From contig NW_006768839.1 in NCBI RefSeq assembly GCF_000204055.1, forward strand, positions 248,001 through 312,000: DNA of 64,000 nt, written 5' to 3'. This document shows positions 1 to 13,100 of the stretch, piece after piece; the first letter of the stretch is position 1; each line of letters begins with the position of its first letter. The notes below the pieces were generated by a model. That model was given only the letters and a program-made list of their open reading frames with translations, searched no databases and was not told the origin of the DNA. Position numbers and translations under genes: made by a program. This DNA comes from Melampsora larici-populina 98AG31 (lineage: Eukaryota > Basidiomycota > Pucciniomycetes > Pucciniales > Melampsoraceae).

Positions 1-13
1 TCTGCACCAGGAA

Positions 14-3000
14 ATGATCACCGGCGTTACAATCGTCCCACAGCCGATGATGTTGCTGCAATTGTTGAAGGTAATGGGAATATTGGCGAACACGGGAGGG
101 ATATTGTACTTGCACGACAGAATGGCGACTTACAGCGCATCTCTGAACTTCATACCGGCTACTTCGCATTACGATACCCATTATTATTTCTCTACGGCTC
201 GCAAATGTGGGACAAGCACTATACCAATCCAACAGTTGAGAGTAAGTCATTTTTATTTTAACTTCAAGCAATAAGTTAAGATTCGTTCAATACTGATTAA
301 AACATTGATTGTCAGATCCTGAAGGTGACTGCTCAAACTTGGAGTGGTTTGCATACCTCCTGTTCAAACCTCCGGCATTCTCGGTAATCTTAGCCTCTGC
401 ACGTTTATTCCAAGAGTTTGCTGTCGACATGTACGTGTGTGTCGAGCACTCTCAATTACAGTTCCTTCGATACCACCAAAAGGAAATCAGAGCCAAACTC
501 TACAATGGTGTTGTTGAAGCCCTAGGTAACGAGCTTGAAGACGAGGTTGTTGGTCGAAGGATTGTCCTACCTTCTTCTTTCACTGGCGGTCCTCGCCATA
601 TGCAGCAACTATATCAAGACGTCATGGGTCTTGTGGCGGAATATGGTAATCCCAGTTTGTTCATCACAATGACGGCTAATCCCGAATGGCAAGAGATTCA
701 CGACGCCCTGGAAGATGGTCAAACGGTGCAAGATCGACCGGACTTGGTGGCAAGAGTTTTCTATATGAAGTATCACGCTATGTTGGAGGACGTGACAAAG
801 TTCGAGCGTTTTGGCAAAGCTGTTGCTTACGTTTACACCATAGAATTTCAGAAACGGGGTCTACCACACGCCCACCTCATCTTATTCCTCGAGCAAGGTG
901 ACAAGCCAACCACTCCCGAACAAGTTGATTGTCTCATAAGTTCTCAACTTCCTGACCCGGTCAACGACCCAAACATTTTCAGAGCTGTAACAGGTTTCAT
1001 GTTACACGGACCACGCGAGCAGTATAAGTGCTGGAATGGTACCAGTTGTCGATTAGGATACCCTCGAGCCTTCCGCGAGGAGACCGAAATGCCTGATAAC
1101 TCTTACCCATCATACAAGCGGCCGGACAATGGTCAACATTACATCAAGGCCGGATTCCATTATCATAATGGTCATGTGGTACCTCACAATCGTTACTTAC
1201 TGTTGAAATACAATTGTCACATTAATGTTGAAGTTGCGGCTAGCATCAGAGCCATTAAATACTTATTTAAGTACATTCTCAAGGGGCACGATCGAACTTT
1301 GGCTGGAGTCGAGGACGAGGAACAGCCAGACGAGATTCTGGCTTATGTGAATGCTAGATTTTTATCAGCGCCTGAAGGTGAGCTCAAAGTTTTTTTATAA
1401 ATATCATCTTTTTCTACTCTGTATCTCACTTTCAAATCCTTATGTGATTTTTCAGCCGTCTGGCGTTTGTTGAAGTACCCATTATCTGGGAGGTACCCCC
1501 CTGTCCAGCGTCTCAGTTTACACCTTGAGAACAGCCAGACAGTGTATTTCCTGAACGCCTACAGACTTCGACAAGCAGTTGACAGTGGACGTGCCGAACG
1601 TACCACCCTCACTGAGTTCTTCCGGCTGTGCCAAGAGAACGTAGGACTACAAGGCACTAATTGCACAATTCGGAGTCTCGAGTATCACGACGTACCTAAG
1701 TACTTTGTGTGGAACAAGAAGCAAAAACGCCTCACCCCACGGCAGAACTCTTTGATTTCGATCGGCCGTGTCTACTTTGCGAACATCAAGCGGGGTGACA
1801 TTTACTATCTACGATTACTGCTTGCCCATGTACCCGGACCTACTTCTTTTGAGTATCTTCGAACCGTGGACGGGGTGATACTCAGTACGTTTCGAGAAGC
1901 CGCTGACAGGATGGGTCTTTTGCTTGGCGACCATCATTATCACCAAAGTTTAACTGAGGCAGCAGTGTGGAAGACAGGACGTCAATTGCGCCACATGTTT
2001 GCCATCATCCTGTGTCACAGCCCTCCTGCAAACCCAATGCTGCTATGGAACGATCACCCCCTCAACCTTTCTGACGATTGTGAACGCGAGATTCGTCGCC
2101 TGAACCCCAACGTCCAGCCAACCAAGGATGAGATCTTAAACTACGGACTCTATCTCCTAGAACAGGTACTTCTTGGAATGGAGTCTAGCCTCGAAGATGT
2201 TGGCTTACAGCCAGTCAATCGAGCTTTACTTCTGAATCTTAGGTTGATGGATGGAACTGGAGCCAACCGAACTACCCATGTCGCTCCTGAGGAGAGTTCC
2301 AGGAAATACTTGGCCATGCTTCAGGCCTTGACCAACGAGCAGAGGACGGTAATCAATTCAGTTTGTCACTCTATTATTGGTAATCAGCCTTATCTGGCAT
2401 TCCTAGACGGGCCTGGTGGCACCGGCAAAACATTCACGCTCAACACGATATTGCATTTTTGCAACGCCCATCACATCAAATTCCAAGCCGTGTCTGCTTC
2501 CGGTATCGCCTCCTTGCTACTATTACACGGTAGGACAGCCCACAGTGGCTTCAAGATCCCTATCGATGTTGATGAAGAATCGATTTGTGCCATATCGCCG
2601 AGGGATGCATTAGGTAGAAGCATCAAGGAGGTTCAATTTATTGTGTGGGACGAAGTCGCTATGCAACACCGGCACGCAATTGAGGCCGTCGATCGAACTC
2701 TGCGTGATCTAACAGGTAATAATCACCCTTTTGGCGGCAAGGTTGTACTTTTTGCTGGCGATTTTAGGCAAATTCTCCCAGTGGTAAGGCGTAGCACTCT
2801 CGCCGAGCAAGCTGCAGCCACTTTGAAGGCTTCCCATTTGTGGGCATTTGTCCATCGTTTCGCGCTCACTGTCAATATTTGACTCGGCGGAGCCAATGCC
2901 AGACCTGATGCATTGAACATGAACTTTGCTAGGTGGCTACTCGACTTGGGAACTGGACGTCTGCAAAACGAGCACTCTGCATTAACTACAATATCACACT

Positions 3001-3749
3001 GCAATGTCACTGTTGTGCCTCCTCCTTGCATTTGTCCACCGGATATGATGAACAACGAATATGGAGCAGCTGGGGATTTCATCACTTACCGAGATTGGGA
3101 AAGTTTAACTAATCTGTACTCCAGCAGGTGTGTGATCACGCCATTAAACTCGACCGTTCAAATGGTCAATGATCATGTCATGGACTCATTACCCGGTCAA
3201 TACTACACCTCAACCTCCATTGATATGATGGACGAAGCGTTCTTGGATCAAGTAACACCCACCATTTTGAACTCCTTCAACTTTCCCGGTTTCCCTGCTC
3301 ACGTGCTCAAAATCAAGGTAGGAGCGGCCGTCGTGCTTCTTCGCAACCTGAATCTTGGTGACGGTCTTTGCAACGGTACCCGTCTACTCGTGACTCATTG
3401 TGGTCGAAACACTCTCCAATGCCGGATCCTCACCGGCGAAATGAAAGGGACAATCGTCAGCCTTCCTAAGATCAAACTCCACCATGATGGAAATCAAGAC
3501 TCTCCTATCCCTTTTTACCGTTATCAATTTCCTGTGATGCCTGCTTTTTGCATGACTATAAACAAGTCTCAAGGGCGAAGCTTGGAGAGGGTTACGGTTT
3601 TGCTACCTAATCCAGTGTTTGCTCATGGCCAATTATATGTCGCCCTCTCACATGGTACAAGCGCTGCAAATGTCCAGGTATGCATTACCTCAGAGGTGGG
3701 CGAAGCAAAGACTAAAAATATTGTATTTCATCCTATATTGCTCGATTAA
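14..3749 (+). pseudogene. Helitron Rep/PIF1-like helicase, interrupted
   Basis: Rolling-circle transposase-helicase of a Helitron. From about 309 to 1377 it carries the Helitron-like N domain: the two-histidine metal motif PHAHLILF (near 861-885) and the tyrosine motif KYLFKYILKGHDR (near 1255-1293) are visible. The helicase part has Walker A GPGGTGKT (2409-2432), the DEAD-like box IVWDEVAM (near 2640) and the end motif QLYVALS (near 3640). Two introns fit the sequence: about 242-315 (boundary not certain) and 1378-1455 (GTGAGC to TTCAG), the second joining the frame exactly. A TGA at 2880-2882 interrupts the helicase where the family has arginine, and the arginine of the last helicase motif is histidine. 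The 5' part runs off the window. No Helitron end (CTRR with hairpin) was found downstream. Identity is secure; activity is unlikely. Confidence 0.93.
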
Positions 3750-4083
3750 TTTACCTGTTGTATGTTTCCGCTAAGATTTTATAATCAAGTGGTTGAAGCT
3801 CATGTCTGTAAGCAATCAGTGTTTATGTATTTCTGCTTTCAGTTAATAAATTTCTATCTTTCATACATATTACTTAGTCTCATAATCAAATAACCCCAAC
3901 AAGCTGCTCAGTTTGATGGGTCTCAATAAGCAAGGGGCGAATCAAGCAAACATGTCCAGTGCGAGTGATAGACATGTTGTTATCTTTTGTCTGACTTTGT
4001 CCTTACAATCCTCTTGAAAAGACAAGATCATGAATATCCATAAGGTAAATATGTTACGCTGAGATTTTACGGCTTCAACGGTG
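3750..4083. other. Intergenic or Helitron 3' flank, no gene seen
   Basis: AT-rich sequence after the Helitron stop codon. No convincing coding frame, and no CTRR end with a preceding hairpin could be identified, so the Helitron end is not placed. Confidence 0.5.
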
Positions 4084-4420
4084 ATCATGTGTAGAGTTTT
4101 GAGACTTTTTGGTAAGTTTGACAAACACTGCCTATATATCCTCAGCAAACGGCGATAAATTTTCTCTTGACAATTGGGACATGCCTATTGTATCCCAAAG
4201 CATGCGTGTGATTCACCCCAACGCCTGTGTGAGTTCGTGACGTTTGTTATAATCATGTGTAGAGTTTTGAGACTTTTTGGTAAGTTTGACAAACGCTGCC
4301 TATATATCCTCAGCAAACGGCGATAAATTGTCTCTTGACAATTGGGACATGCCTATTGTATCCCAAAGCATGCGTGTGATTCACCCCAACGCCTGTGTGA
4401 GTTCGTGACGTTTGTTATAA
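4084..4420. repeat. 168-bp tandem duplication, two copies
   Basis: The segment starting ATCATGTGTAGAGTTTTGAG at 4084 repeats at 4252 with a period of 168 bp and only about two base differences. Both copies end in CGTTTGTTATAA. The second copy stops about 75 bp before the start codon of the F-box-like gene, so the duplication lies in its promoter or 5' leader. Confidence 0.95.
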
Positions 4421-4494
4421 GATGCTCATATGCCCTCATCATGATTAATGTCCACTCTGCATCTCTTCGATTGTTCAATAAATCATCAATTATC

Positions 4495-5816
4495 ATGCCT
4501 GCATCTCCACACCTGCCAGTAGAGATTGTAGAGCGCATTATAGCCTGCTTCCATGATGATATGCTACGTGCTCCTGCCGATCCAACAAACAGTGCAGACA
4601 CTCCCTTCTTACATCAAACTTCCATCAATCGATTGTTAAGTTTGCGTTTACTCGGTCGGTCTTGGGCAATTGCAATACCACCCTTTGTCTGTGCCTCTCT
4701 GACATTGAACGCCAACTTGATCCATACCTTCTCAATTGGATTCACCTCTACTGTATCCTCACCTGTAACCCACTTACGTCGCCTGTGCTTGGATCGGGTC
4801 ATGTTCTTTTCATCTGCAGTGCTCAATAACTTACAAGACAACTTTCCGCAAGGCAATCGTGCGCAGCTGGAATTCAATCATCAACACAACGAATCGAGAT
4901 CAATTTTAATGCAGGACGCGGCCGATCTTATTACTTTATGTGGTTCTACCTTGCAAGAATTGAAAATAATCTTCACATACTCAGTTGGGTTTTTGGAAGA
5001 TATGATAGCTGCATTTACGCATACAAACACTTTGAAGAAATTGATTATTAAGGGTACTAAACATCATAGCATCATGAACGACTCCGACTCTGTAACGGCT
5101 GTATTGCACAACTTATCCTCATTAGAGTCCCTGACACTGAACTTTGCAACAATAAAATCCTTGAACTTGGAACCTGGATCACTACCAAATTTAATTCATT
5201 TGTGGGTCGCAACCCACCCCAAGAACGTCAACGCCATCAACAATTTGTGTCAAATAGTAAGCCAAGGAATCAAGTTGCTAGAGTATCCTTCGTCTGCCGG
5301 AGTCGAGCTCACAGCAACAATTATCATCGATTTAGCGCAATCTTTCCACGGCCTCTTTGTCCATACCATCCCAACCTCTATTGAAGATGATGTTTGTTTG
5401 TTAAGACTTCCAAAGCTTAAAGTTATACGTGCTTTGTACGTTGATCCTACAGATCGTCAGCCAACCTTCCTACGGTACCCTATCTTCGAAACAGTCGAGG
5501 TCATCATCACCAGCTATGTCAATAGTAGAAATTATTGGAAGAAGGCCATGACAGATGAACGCTCGATGCTCAGGGATGCGCCAAAACTTAAACATGTTGT
5601 CTTAGTTACCTGGAACGGTCGATCTACACATGACCCTGAGTTGGTAGCCCTGTTCAAAAGCCACAACATAAAGTGTCATTTTAGGCCGGAACTATCACAT
5701 GACGAAGTCATAGTAAGTACATTTAACTATGGTGATAGTCACTGAATAATAATTCCTGACGTAGTATTTGAACCCACTTCAAACAGAACTTTATTGATGA
5801 AGTTGAATGCAAGTAG
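4495..5816 (+). CDS. F-box-like protein
   Basis: Protein of about 415 aa. The chosen ATG (4495) opens MPASPHLPVEIVERII, the LPxEIxxxI pattern of an F-box (residues about 5-45), a domain that ties substrate receptors to Skp1 in SCF ubiquitin ligases. The remainder has regularly spaced leucine-rich stretches (LSSLESLTLNFATIKSLNLE and similar) as in degenerate LRR receptors. Met codons upstream fall in the tandem duplication and are less likely. The frame reads to a stop at 5743-5745. A GTAAGT at 5713 with an acceptor ending 5786 gives an in-phase 74-nt intron and a second exon of nine codons ending at 5816, which I prefer. The substrate is unknown. Rust genomes carry many such F-box-like proteins (general knowledge). 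Confidence 0.7.
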
Positions 5817-6249
5817 GAAAACTTTGTTTGCAAGATTTTTAGTAAGCAGATATAGTGGTAGATGGGTAGTACAAGGTAGGATCCAGATCTGGGCTTATCA
5901 TCAGCAAGAATTCCTTCACTATACTGCCTTTATAATATTGTTGTACCTCATGTATAAGAGTTTAAGTACGACCAATTTGTGTTTGGTTTTGTGTTGCAAT
6001 TTTAGTAAACTCTTTAAGTCAACCTTATATAATTTTTAGATTATCTTTTGCTCATAATTCATGGCCGGCTGCCACAGTCTGTCCCGAATTTTAATCTGTG
6101 CAAGAATTTCCCCTCACGCATTGATTTGATGTCTCAATGGCAGCATCTTATAACTTACATTTGTATGTGATGGTGTGTGATTACCTCCATTACAAAGCTC
6201 AGGTGGTTTTTCATCTCAATTTCGGCATCGCGGCGCCCGCCGCCGGATT
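5817..6249. other. Intergenic, no gene seen
   Basis: AT-rich, ending in a short GC-rich patch (6226-6246) immediately before the retrotransposon coding sequence begins in mid-domain. The abrupt change suggests a recombination or assembly junction. Confidence 0.4.
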
Positions 6250-8235
6250 GCACTAGTTGATGGGAAATCCAGAGAAGGACCAATAGTATTCATTTCTAGA
6301 CAACTGAAAGACAGTGAAACTAGGTACGGTTCACCTCAACTAGAGGCTTTAGCTCTAGTATGGGCGCTAGAAAAATTGCACTATTATCTAGACGGAGTTT
6401 ACTTTGAAGTCATTACGGATTGTACAGGAGTAATATCACTCATGAACATCAAAACACCCAACAGACATATCTTGAGATGGATGTTAGCCATTCAAGAGTA
6501 CAGACCTTATATGACGATAACTCATAGACCAGGTAAAATGCATAACAATGCGGATGGTCTAAGTAGAATGGCACTGCCAAATGACAGCAGCAATCCAGCA
6601 TGGGATCCTGAGGACGCAGAGATTGATATACCAGTGATGGGTATCAGCCGTGCAGAATTAAGTGATGAATTCTTTACAGAAATCAAAGAAAGTTACAAGT
6701 CAGATCCCAATACGCTGAAACTTGTCAGACTTCTGTCAAAAGACAAAGTAGACTTGAGCCTTGCAACCACTTTAGAATCACCGTGGAGGAGTTATTATGC
6801 AGAAGGTAAAATATCATTGCAATCAGGGTTGTTATACTTTAGAGAAAAACATACATCAGCTGTAGTTTTAGTCTCAAAGATTCATAAAGAACAGATACTG
6901 AAGGTATGTCATGATGGATTTCTATCTGGTCATTTGTCAACGGACAGAACTCTTGAAAGAATTCATACTACAGCATGGTGGATAAGGTGGAAACTAGACA
7001 CTGAGGAATATGTAGCAAGCTGTGATAGATGTCAAAAAGCCAACAAAGCTACAGGTAAGAGGTATGGACTTCTTCAGCAAATTGAAGCACCAACTTACCC
7101 ATGGCAGATAATCAATATGGACTTTGTTACAGGCCTACCACCAGGAGGCAGTGATAATAATAATGCTTGTCTAGTGGTGGTAGACAGATTTTCTAGGCGA
7201 ACAAGATTTTTACCATGCTATAAAGAATCTTCAGCAATGGATATTGCATTGCTTTTTTGGGAGAGATTGATATCAGATGTAGGATTACCAAGAGTAATTA
7301 TCAGTGATAGAGACCCAAAATTCACGTCAGAATTCTGGAAAAGTCTTTTTCAACTGATGGGGACTAAGTTAGCTTTCTCTACAGCCTACCACCCTCAAAC
7401 TGATGGTTTGAGTGAGAGAAACATTGGTACATTGGAAGATTTAGTAAGAAGATACTGTGCTTTTGGGCTGGAATTCAAAGACAAGGATGGCTATACTCAT
7501 GATTGGGTAAGTTTGTTACCTGCTTTAGAAATAGCCTACAACAGCAGTGTTCATAGTACTACAAAAAAATCACCTTTTGAAATTGAAAGGGGTTATTGTC
7601 CACGACTGCCAAAGGACAAATTTAAGACACGAGATGTTGAAATCCATCCTACATCTTTATCTTTTGCTTCCATGATCAGTAAAGCAAGAACATTTGCTGC
7701 AAATTGCATTAGAGAAGCAGAAGAATATAATAAAGAAAGATGGGACAAGACACATCGTGAGCCAAACTTCAAAGTGGGAGACCAAGTTTTGTTGTCAACA
7801 ACAAACTTCACTAACGTGGAAGGATCTAAGAAATTACGAGATCTCTTTGTTGGTCCATTTGTTATATCTAAACTAGTAGGACCAAATGCAGTAGAACTCA
7901 TACTGACAGGAGACATGGGAAGAAAACATCCTGTATTTCCAGTGTCCCTTGTGAAAAAGTATAACTGTCCTGAAGGAAATGAATTTCATCCAACAAGTAA
8001 AACAGTTATACCTAAATTTACTCCAGAAGCAGAAAAGAAGTTCCTTAAGATACTAAGAGAGAAAAGAGTTAAGAATAAGGACAACAAAGATGTTATATTA
8101 TATCTTGTCAGATACAAAAATCAAGGAGCTGATTCAGATGAATGGTTACCAGCAGAAAAAGTGCCCAATGGTAAAGTGACTCTAAGAGCATACAGAGCAT
8201 CAAAAAGAGATAATAAACCTGATAAAGGTGTATGA
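6250..8235 (+). pseudogene. Ty3-gypsy pol fragment: RNase H, integrase, chromodomain
   Basis: C-terminal two-thirds of a Ty3-gypsy polyprotein in one open frame. In order: RNase H (in-frame homology starts at about 6250; TDCTG and the [15 protein letters not shown] end), zinc-binding HHCC region ([10 protein letters not shown] to CDRCQKANK, about 6910-7045), integrase core with D (NMDFVTG), D (ISDRDPKF) and E (DGLSERN), a GPF/Y-like module (VGPFVISKL, about 7850) and a C-terminal chromodomain (YLVRYKN to DSDEWLP, about 8037-8195), which in chromoviruses directs integration to chromatin. Gag, protease, reverse transcriptase and the first RNase H aspartate are missing, so the element is 5'-truncated. 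The visible frame has no stop. A purine tract and the LTR follow the stop codon directly. Confidence 0.95.
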
Positions 8236-8255
8236 TCTCTTCTAGTGGTGGGGAA

Positions 8256-9207
8256 TGTCAGCCCTGAGTACTGAACCATAGTACCATAGGCTGACAAATA
8301 ACAATAAGAAAACATTAAAAAACAATAATTACAACTCAGACTCAGTTTCAAGAGTCAAATTACATATGAATTAACATATGTAACACATGTAAAACTTATG
8401 TAAAAGACTGTGTGAGTACACGACTTTACATTTCCTAAAAGATTACATACATTACACACATGTAACAGGTATGTAACCAAGTAGATAGCTCAATACTAAT
8501 ATGTAGTATAAACCTAACCTTGGAACCACAAATTGTGCGCATAGGATTTTCAAACTTCAGACTATAAAAAACTTGAATATGCGAAATTCAGAATCATCAT
8601 CACATTACATCTTTAACACTTTTATTATACAATAAAACCTCATCACCAACTAGATTAGAAGCTTTCAGTAAAGTGAAACTTTACCATCTTATTTGTGATT
8701 GTTATTTTGTCTTGTGGTTCTTATTTCCCCAATTTACTGTGACTGGTCTTAGTCACAGTTTTGTAATAGTTGTTGATTACCGTTCGTGGAATCAAACTAT
8801 AAAGGAGGTAGTCCTTAAGTGCTGCTTGATCTGATTTGGGATTTAATCAGATCAAGAAACTTTAAACCTGCGTAGTACCTCTATTAGTCAGAGTGTAAAG
8901 TACTAAAACACTATAAAAGAAATTAGTGTTCTTAATCAATTTATTTCTAGCAGAAATATAATTGATTAAGTGTAAGTCACTGAAGATTCAGTGCACGGTT
9001 TCTACTATTAATAATAGTAAAACCCTCACCCAAATCCCTGAAAAGCCTTTCTTTAAAGGTCCTCTAACTGCAGTCTATACTTGTTTGTTACAAGTATAGA
9101 GCTTGAACCTTATTTCTCCGCCTTTAAACCTTGTAGATCATAATCCCTACAAGTGTATACCTTTTTCCTTAGTGATTTGCTAGCCTAAAAGAAGCTAGTA
9201 GCTCACA
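8256..9207 (+). repeat. 3' LTR of the Ty3-gypsy element
   Basis: Starts TGTCAGCCC immediately after the purine tract GGTGGGGAA and ends TAGCTCACA. Length 952 bp. A diverged second copy lies at 10757-11697, with shared start, internal blocks such as ATAATTACAACTCA and shared end. The two copies define the LTR limits. Confidence 0.85.
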
Positions 9208-9489
9208 AAATGCACTTTTTTCCAGCACTTGTACCTTTGTCTCAAAGCTTTTCTTCTTCTTTTTCTGAAACGTGGTGGCCTTTTTTGAACCATTCTTATG
9301 ACATCCAAGTCGGTTTTAGGTAAAATTTGTCCTAAAAAACTTTCTTGGATGTTGTAAAATTCCTACTTGGAATTTTTGACTTGAACCCCGCTAATAACAA
9401 AGACATCAAGTGATTATTGGCTATTGTATACCAATTGAAAGCTTACAGACAAGGACCAACTGACCAATCTCAGTGGAATTTCTTGACAA

Positions 9490-10370
9490 TCATTAAGGAT
9501 AATACAAAATCCAGCCCGGTGCTTGTATCTCTGACCGCCTGGGTTTCATCTGTATCTAATCTTGATCTCACACTATCCCTGTGGCTTGACATTCCGGGTG
9601 GTCTGTTGAAATTTTGTTGATTTCATGTTGTGACCACCCACTGGTCTTTTTGTCAATTTGAGATTATTATGTCCATGAGAGGCCTTAAACATTTGTACTT
9701 ACCTCCAGGGAGGGAGCACCTTATTAGGGCAAGTTGCAAAGTTAGAAGATTGGGCGAGTTGCCCATGCGTGTCAATCATGATCCAGCAACAGACACCACC
9801 AACTACGTACCATTACAAGTCATGAGCAGAATCAAACACAAGACCCAGGAAGACAAGCAGATTTGAGAGAGTAAGAGACAAAGTACTCACACTTTGACAA
9901 CAAGAGATTGAAGAGATGCACACACCAAGCCTCAGCAATGGATGTGTGGTGTCTATGATGTAGTACATAGCTAATTATGGACTGATGATGCAAACACACG
10001 CGCACAATGGACGCACAAAAATGTACAACAAACAGATATCTTAATTGAGCTCAGCCTGAGGATGGCAAATATCAGACGTCTGCTGAAGACAACAAAGTGT
10101 TAGCATATGTTGAGGTCTTCACAGAGATGTGGTAGCAAGGCCATGGACCAGATGATGAATCATGTCTTTGAGCATATTGAAGTTGATTGTATCAAATTGA
10201 CATGAATAAAGTGGGCGGTCACAACACCAAATCAACAAATTTCTAAGTGACCACCCGGAATGTCAAGCCACACAGGATAGCGTGGAATCAAGAATACATA
10301 CAGATGATATCCGGGCGGTCAGAGTTGCAAACCCCGGGCTGGATTTAGTATCATCCATAATTAAAAGACC
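9490..10370. mobile_element. Non-autonomous element with long terminal inverted repeats
   Basis: The left arm (about 9490-9663) and right arm (about 10190-10370) are reverse complements over roughly 170 bp. Matching blocks include AATCCAGCCCGG with its complement near 10345, and TGGCTTGACATTCCGGGTGG with its complement near 10250. The core (about 9664-10190) holds no recognisable transposase. Exact ends and target duplication were not resolved. It sits between two LTRs of one gypsy family. Confidence 0.8.
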
Positions 10371-10756
10371 TCAGAGGAACTATATGAATAGATACTGGGA
10401 TTTCTTTTGTCATTGGCAGAGTGACAGGATGTGGTACTTTGGGGTGAATGGTAGATGCGTGAAAGGAGATTATTACCTTGGTATTCAAAGTCAAAAAGGT
10501 ATGCTGGGTCAATTATTTTGTCATAAAGAGGATAGACAATGACCTAAAAATGGAAGATATAATACAACTCATCAATGCATTTGGAGGTCAGTCAAATAAT
10601 GGAAGATTTGCAAATTGTGAAGTAGAGCAAAAACCTTTGGGGTCTATATGGCATGAAATAGACAAAACCATAAGATTATCAAAAGGAAAATGGAAAGAAA
10701 GGATAGAAAGACTAGAAAACCTACCTGATCCACAAACAGAGTGTAGTAAGAAAGAA
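10371..10756 (+). other. Remnant upstream of second gypsy LTR
   Basis: Overlapping short open frames occur (10282-10542 and 10478-10795) with lysine- and glutamate-rich translation, and an AAGAAAGAA purine run ends just before the LTR. By position this could be the 3' end of another gypsy copy, but no pol motif is recognisable, so no gene is called. Confidence 0.35.
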
Positions 10757-11697
10757 TGTCAGCCCCAAGCCCTATACCTAGTACCAAAGGGCTGATATAT
10801 AATAATATAATAACAAAAATAATAATTACAACTCATGGCTCAGTTTCAAGAGCCAATTACATATGTAATTACATATAGTTACATATGAAATTGATATGTA
10901 CACACATGTAAATCTGAACAAAAGGTTGCACTGAGTAAGAACACCTTTCACAAGTGCACATCACATGAGTAACACCAGAGCTACACATGCATGTAATCAA
11001 ATAATAATTAAATAATTAAAATTATGATTACATACAACATGTGAGTATGTAATCAAACCACAAGTTGTACATGAAGGATTTTCAGGGTTTTGAGTATATA
11101 AAGAGCTCTCTGACCCTCCAGGAAAATCCATCATCATCATTACTTTTAACAAAATTATCAATAACTTCATTCAATCAGATAAATAGAGTCCTTGTCCTCT
11201 TTTCTTAGACATTGTATATTTCTCTATTTGATTCAAACCATTGTTAATTGTTGAATGTCTTTTGAAGACTTCCCCAATTATGTCAGGAGATGATCCTTGC
11301 AGTACTGCTCAAGTTATTAAGGGAATTCAATAACTTGAGAAACTCTAAATTCAAGGGAGTTCCTCTGTGTTTGGAGTTTAAGGAACTTTAAATATCACTA
11401 GGTGATATTTCCCTTGATTAACAAACTCTAAGTAGAGTGTTGTTGACTTGGGCACGGACCTAGACTGTAGTTTCTACTCTTGTTCCTGCTAGAAGACTCC
11501 TGTCTTGCATTGATTCCCGGATTGGTATCCAAAACCCTTTGTTTAAAGGTCAATTAACTGAAGTCAGTCCTGGTTTGATCCCACTACTTCATTAATAACT
11601 TTGTTTAGAGCCTTAAACAAAGTTCTCACGCGCCTAATAGACATAGTTTGTTAGTCAAACTTTATTTTCTAGTGTTTTACTAGCCTAGTAGCTCACA
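10757..11697 (+). repeat. Second, diverged copy of the gypsy LTR
   Basis: Begins TGTCAGCCCC and ends TAGCTCACA, 941 bp, homologous along its length to the LTR at 8256-9207 but with many substitutions and small indels. Probably a 3' LTR of another truncated copy or a solo LTR. Confidence 0.8.
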
Positions 11698-13100
11698 AAG
11701 AAATTGATAAGACAGTAGCACAGATGAGTCATATGATGTAAATCTTACCAAATATGAAGTGTTATATCACTGCAAACATCAAATGATGTTCCATCAATTG
11801 AGCATGGGTAAATTATTGGAAGTATAATTGGTCATAAAGCATTGATCACTACACACCTAAGCCATAACACGTACAGTACACCCACTTTGGTAATGTGTAT
11901 GTGATGTGAGCAACCAAATGTGCACCACCAAAAATGTGCAGTGATTTTTGGTTGCATGTGCAACCCAAAATTGTCATTTGGTAAACCAAAGTGCGTCAAA
12001 AGGCGCACATGCATTTTTGTACATATGTGCAAAAATTGTGTGCAGTTTTGAAAACAAAAAAAAGTCGTATACTTTTTCAACATATGCCACTTTCTATGAT
12101 CTGTACCCATCACAGTTTTGTTTTTGACTTGTACATTTCTTTTCTTATCTTTTTTCTCCCTTTTCTTTCCCTCTACCTCTACCTCTCTTTTAAATATCTC
12201 TTTCTTTTTTCACTCTTCACATTGATCCCAACTCAACTCCCTTCAATTGCCTCACTTTACCTTTTTTCACTCAATCTCAAGCTTATCAACTTAGCAAACC
12301 ATCATTTATTTGAATCAAAAACTCAATCAATCAAACCCAAATCAGAATCAATTGAAATCAAAATCAAATCATAATCAATTGAAATCAAAATCAAGCCATT
12401 CATATTACAATCTTATTCCTTTGATTTGGAATCTTTCAATTTAAGAACTTATTAATTTATATCAAGATCAAGTTGCATTCAATCAAAATAATATGGGGAC
12501 AAAGCCTTGCGCTGATCTAAGACACTGATGCCATCATATTGTCTTATCACTTTCAATCAATCAAGTCAGATACAAAAATATGAGAATTTTAAATTACATG
12601 ATTTGTATAGCTGAAGCCTGAGAATGATTCCTTCAAGTTTATATACTTGTATTCTTCAAACTGTCTTGTTGCATCCATAGTCTTCAATCTTTTCAATTCA
12701 AGATTCTCAGTATCATTGTTACTATTTGCATTGTGATTCACTTGAAAGTGCTTTTTGTGAGATTGTTCTTTGGATATGACAGAAAGTTGATTATTATTGA
12801 CATTGTCATATCCAAAGGAAGATGAGCAAGACAAGGGGCAAATGAGAAGGCTTGATTTATTTGTATTCAATGCACTCAAGGATAACAAATTATCAACTCA
12901 CATGACTTAAAGGTCATCTTTACCAAATGGCAAACAGCAGTAAACTCATCAATGATTGTGAAATGCGACCTTTGACCAATTTACTAAATGTCTTCACATA
13001 AGCAAATTTTATACATACACACACAGTGAGAAATTTTCTCACTGTGATGCAAAAGTTGTATATGTAACTTTACATTAGTCGGGGCCAGCGGATTAAATGT
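11698..13100. other. AT-rich intergenic, no gene seen
   Basis: Low-complexity T- and A-rich tracts (12120-12420) and short inverted motifs near 11900-12030. No supported coding frame. Confidence 0.5.

Noticed and set aside
7593..7916. 107-codon minus frame in gypsy pol
   Set aside because: Antisense shadow of the integrase C-terminal region.
10282..10795. Two overlapping frames as genes
   Set aside because: No domain; the first begins inside the arm of the inverted-repeat element and the second runs into the LTR.
8256..11697. The two gypsy LTRs as the pair of one complete element
   Set aside because: They are strongly diverged, there is no pol between them, and pol lies upstream of the first one.
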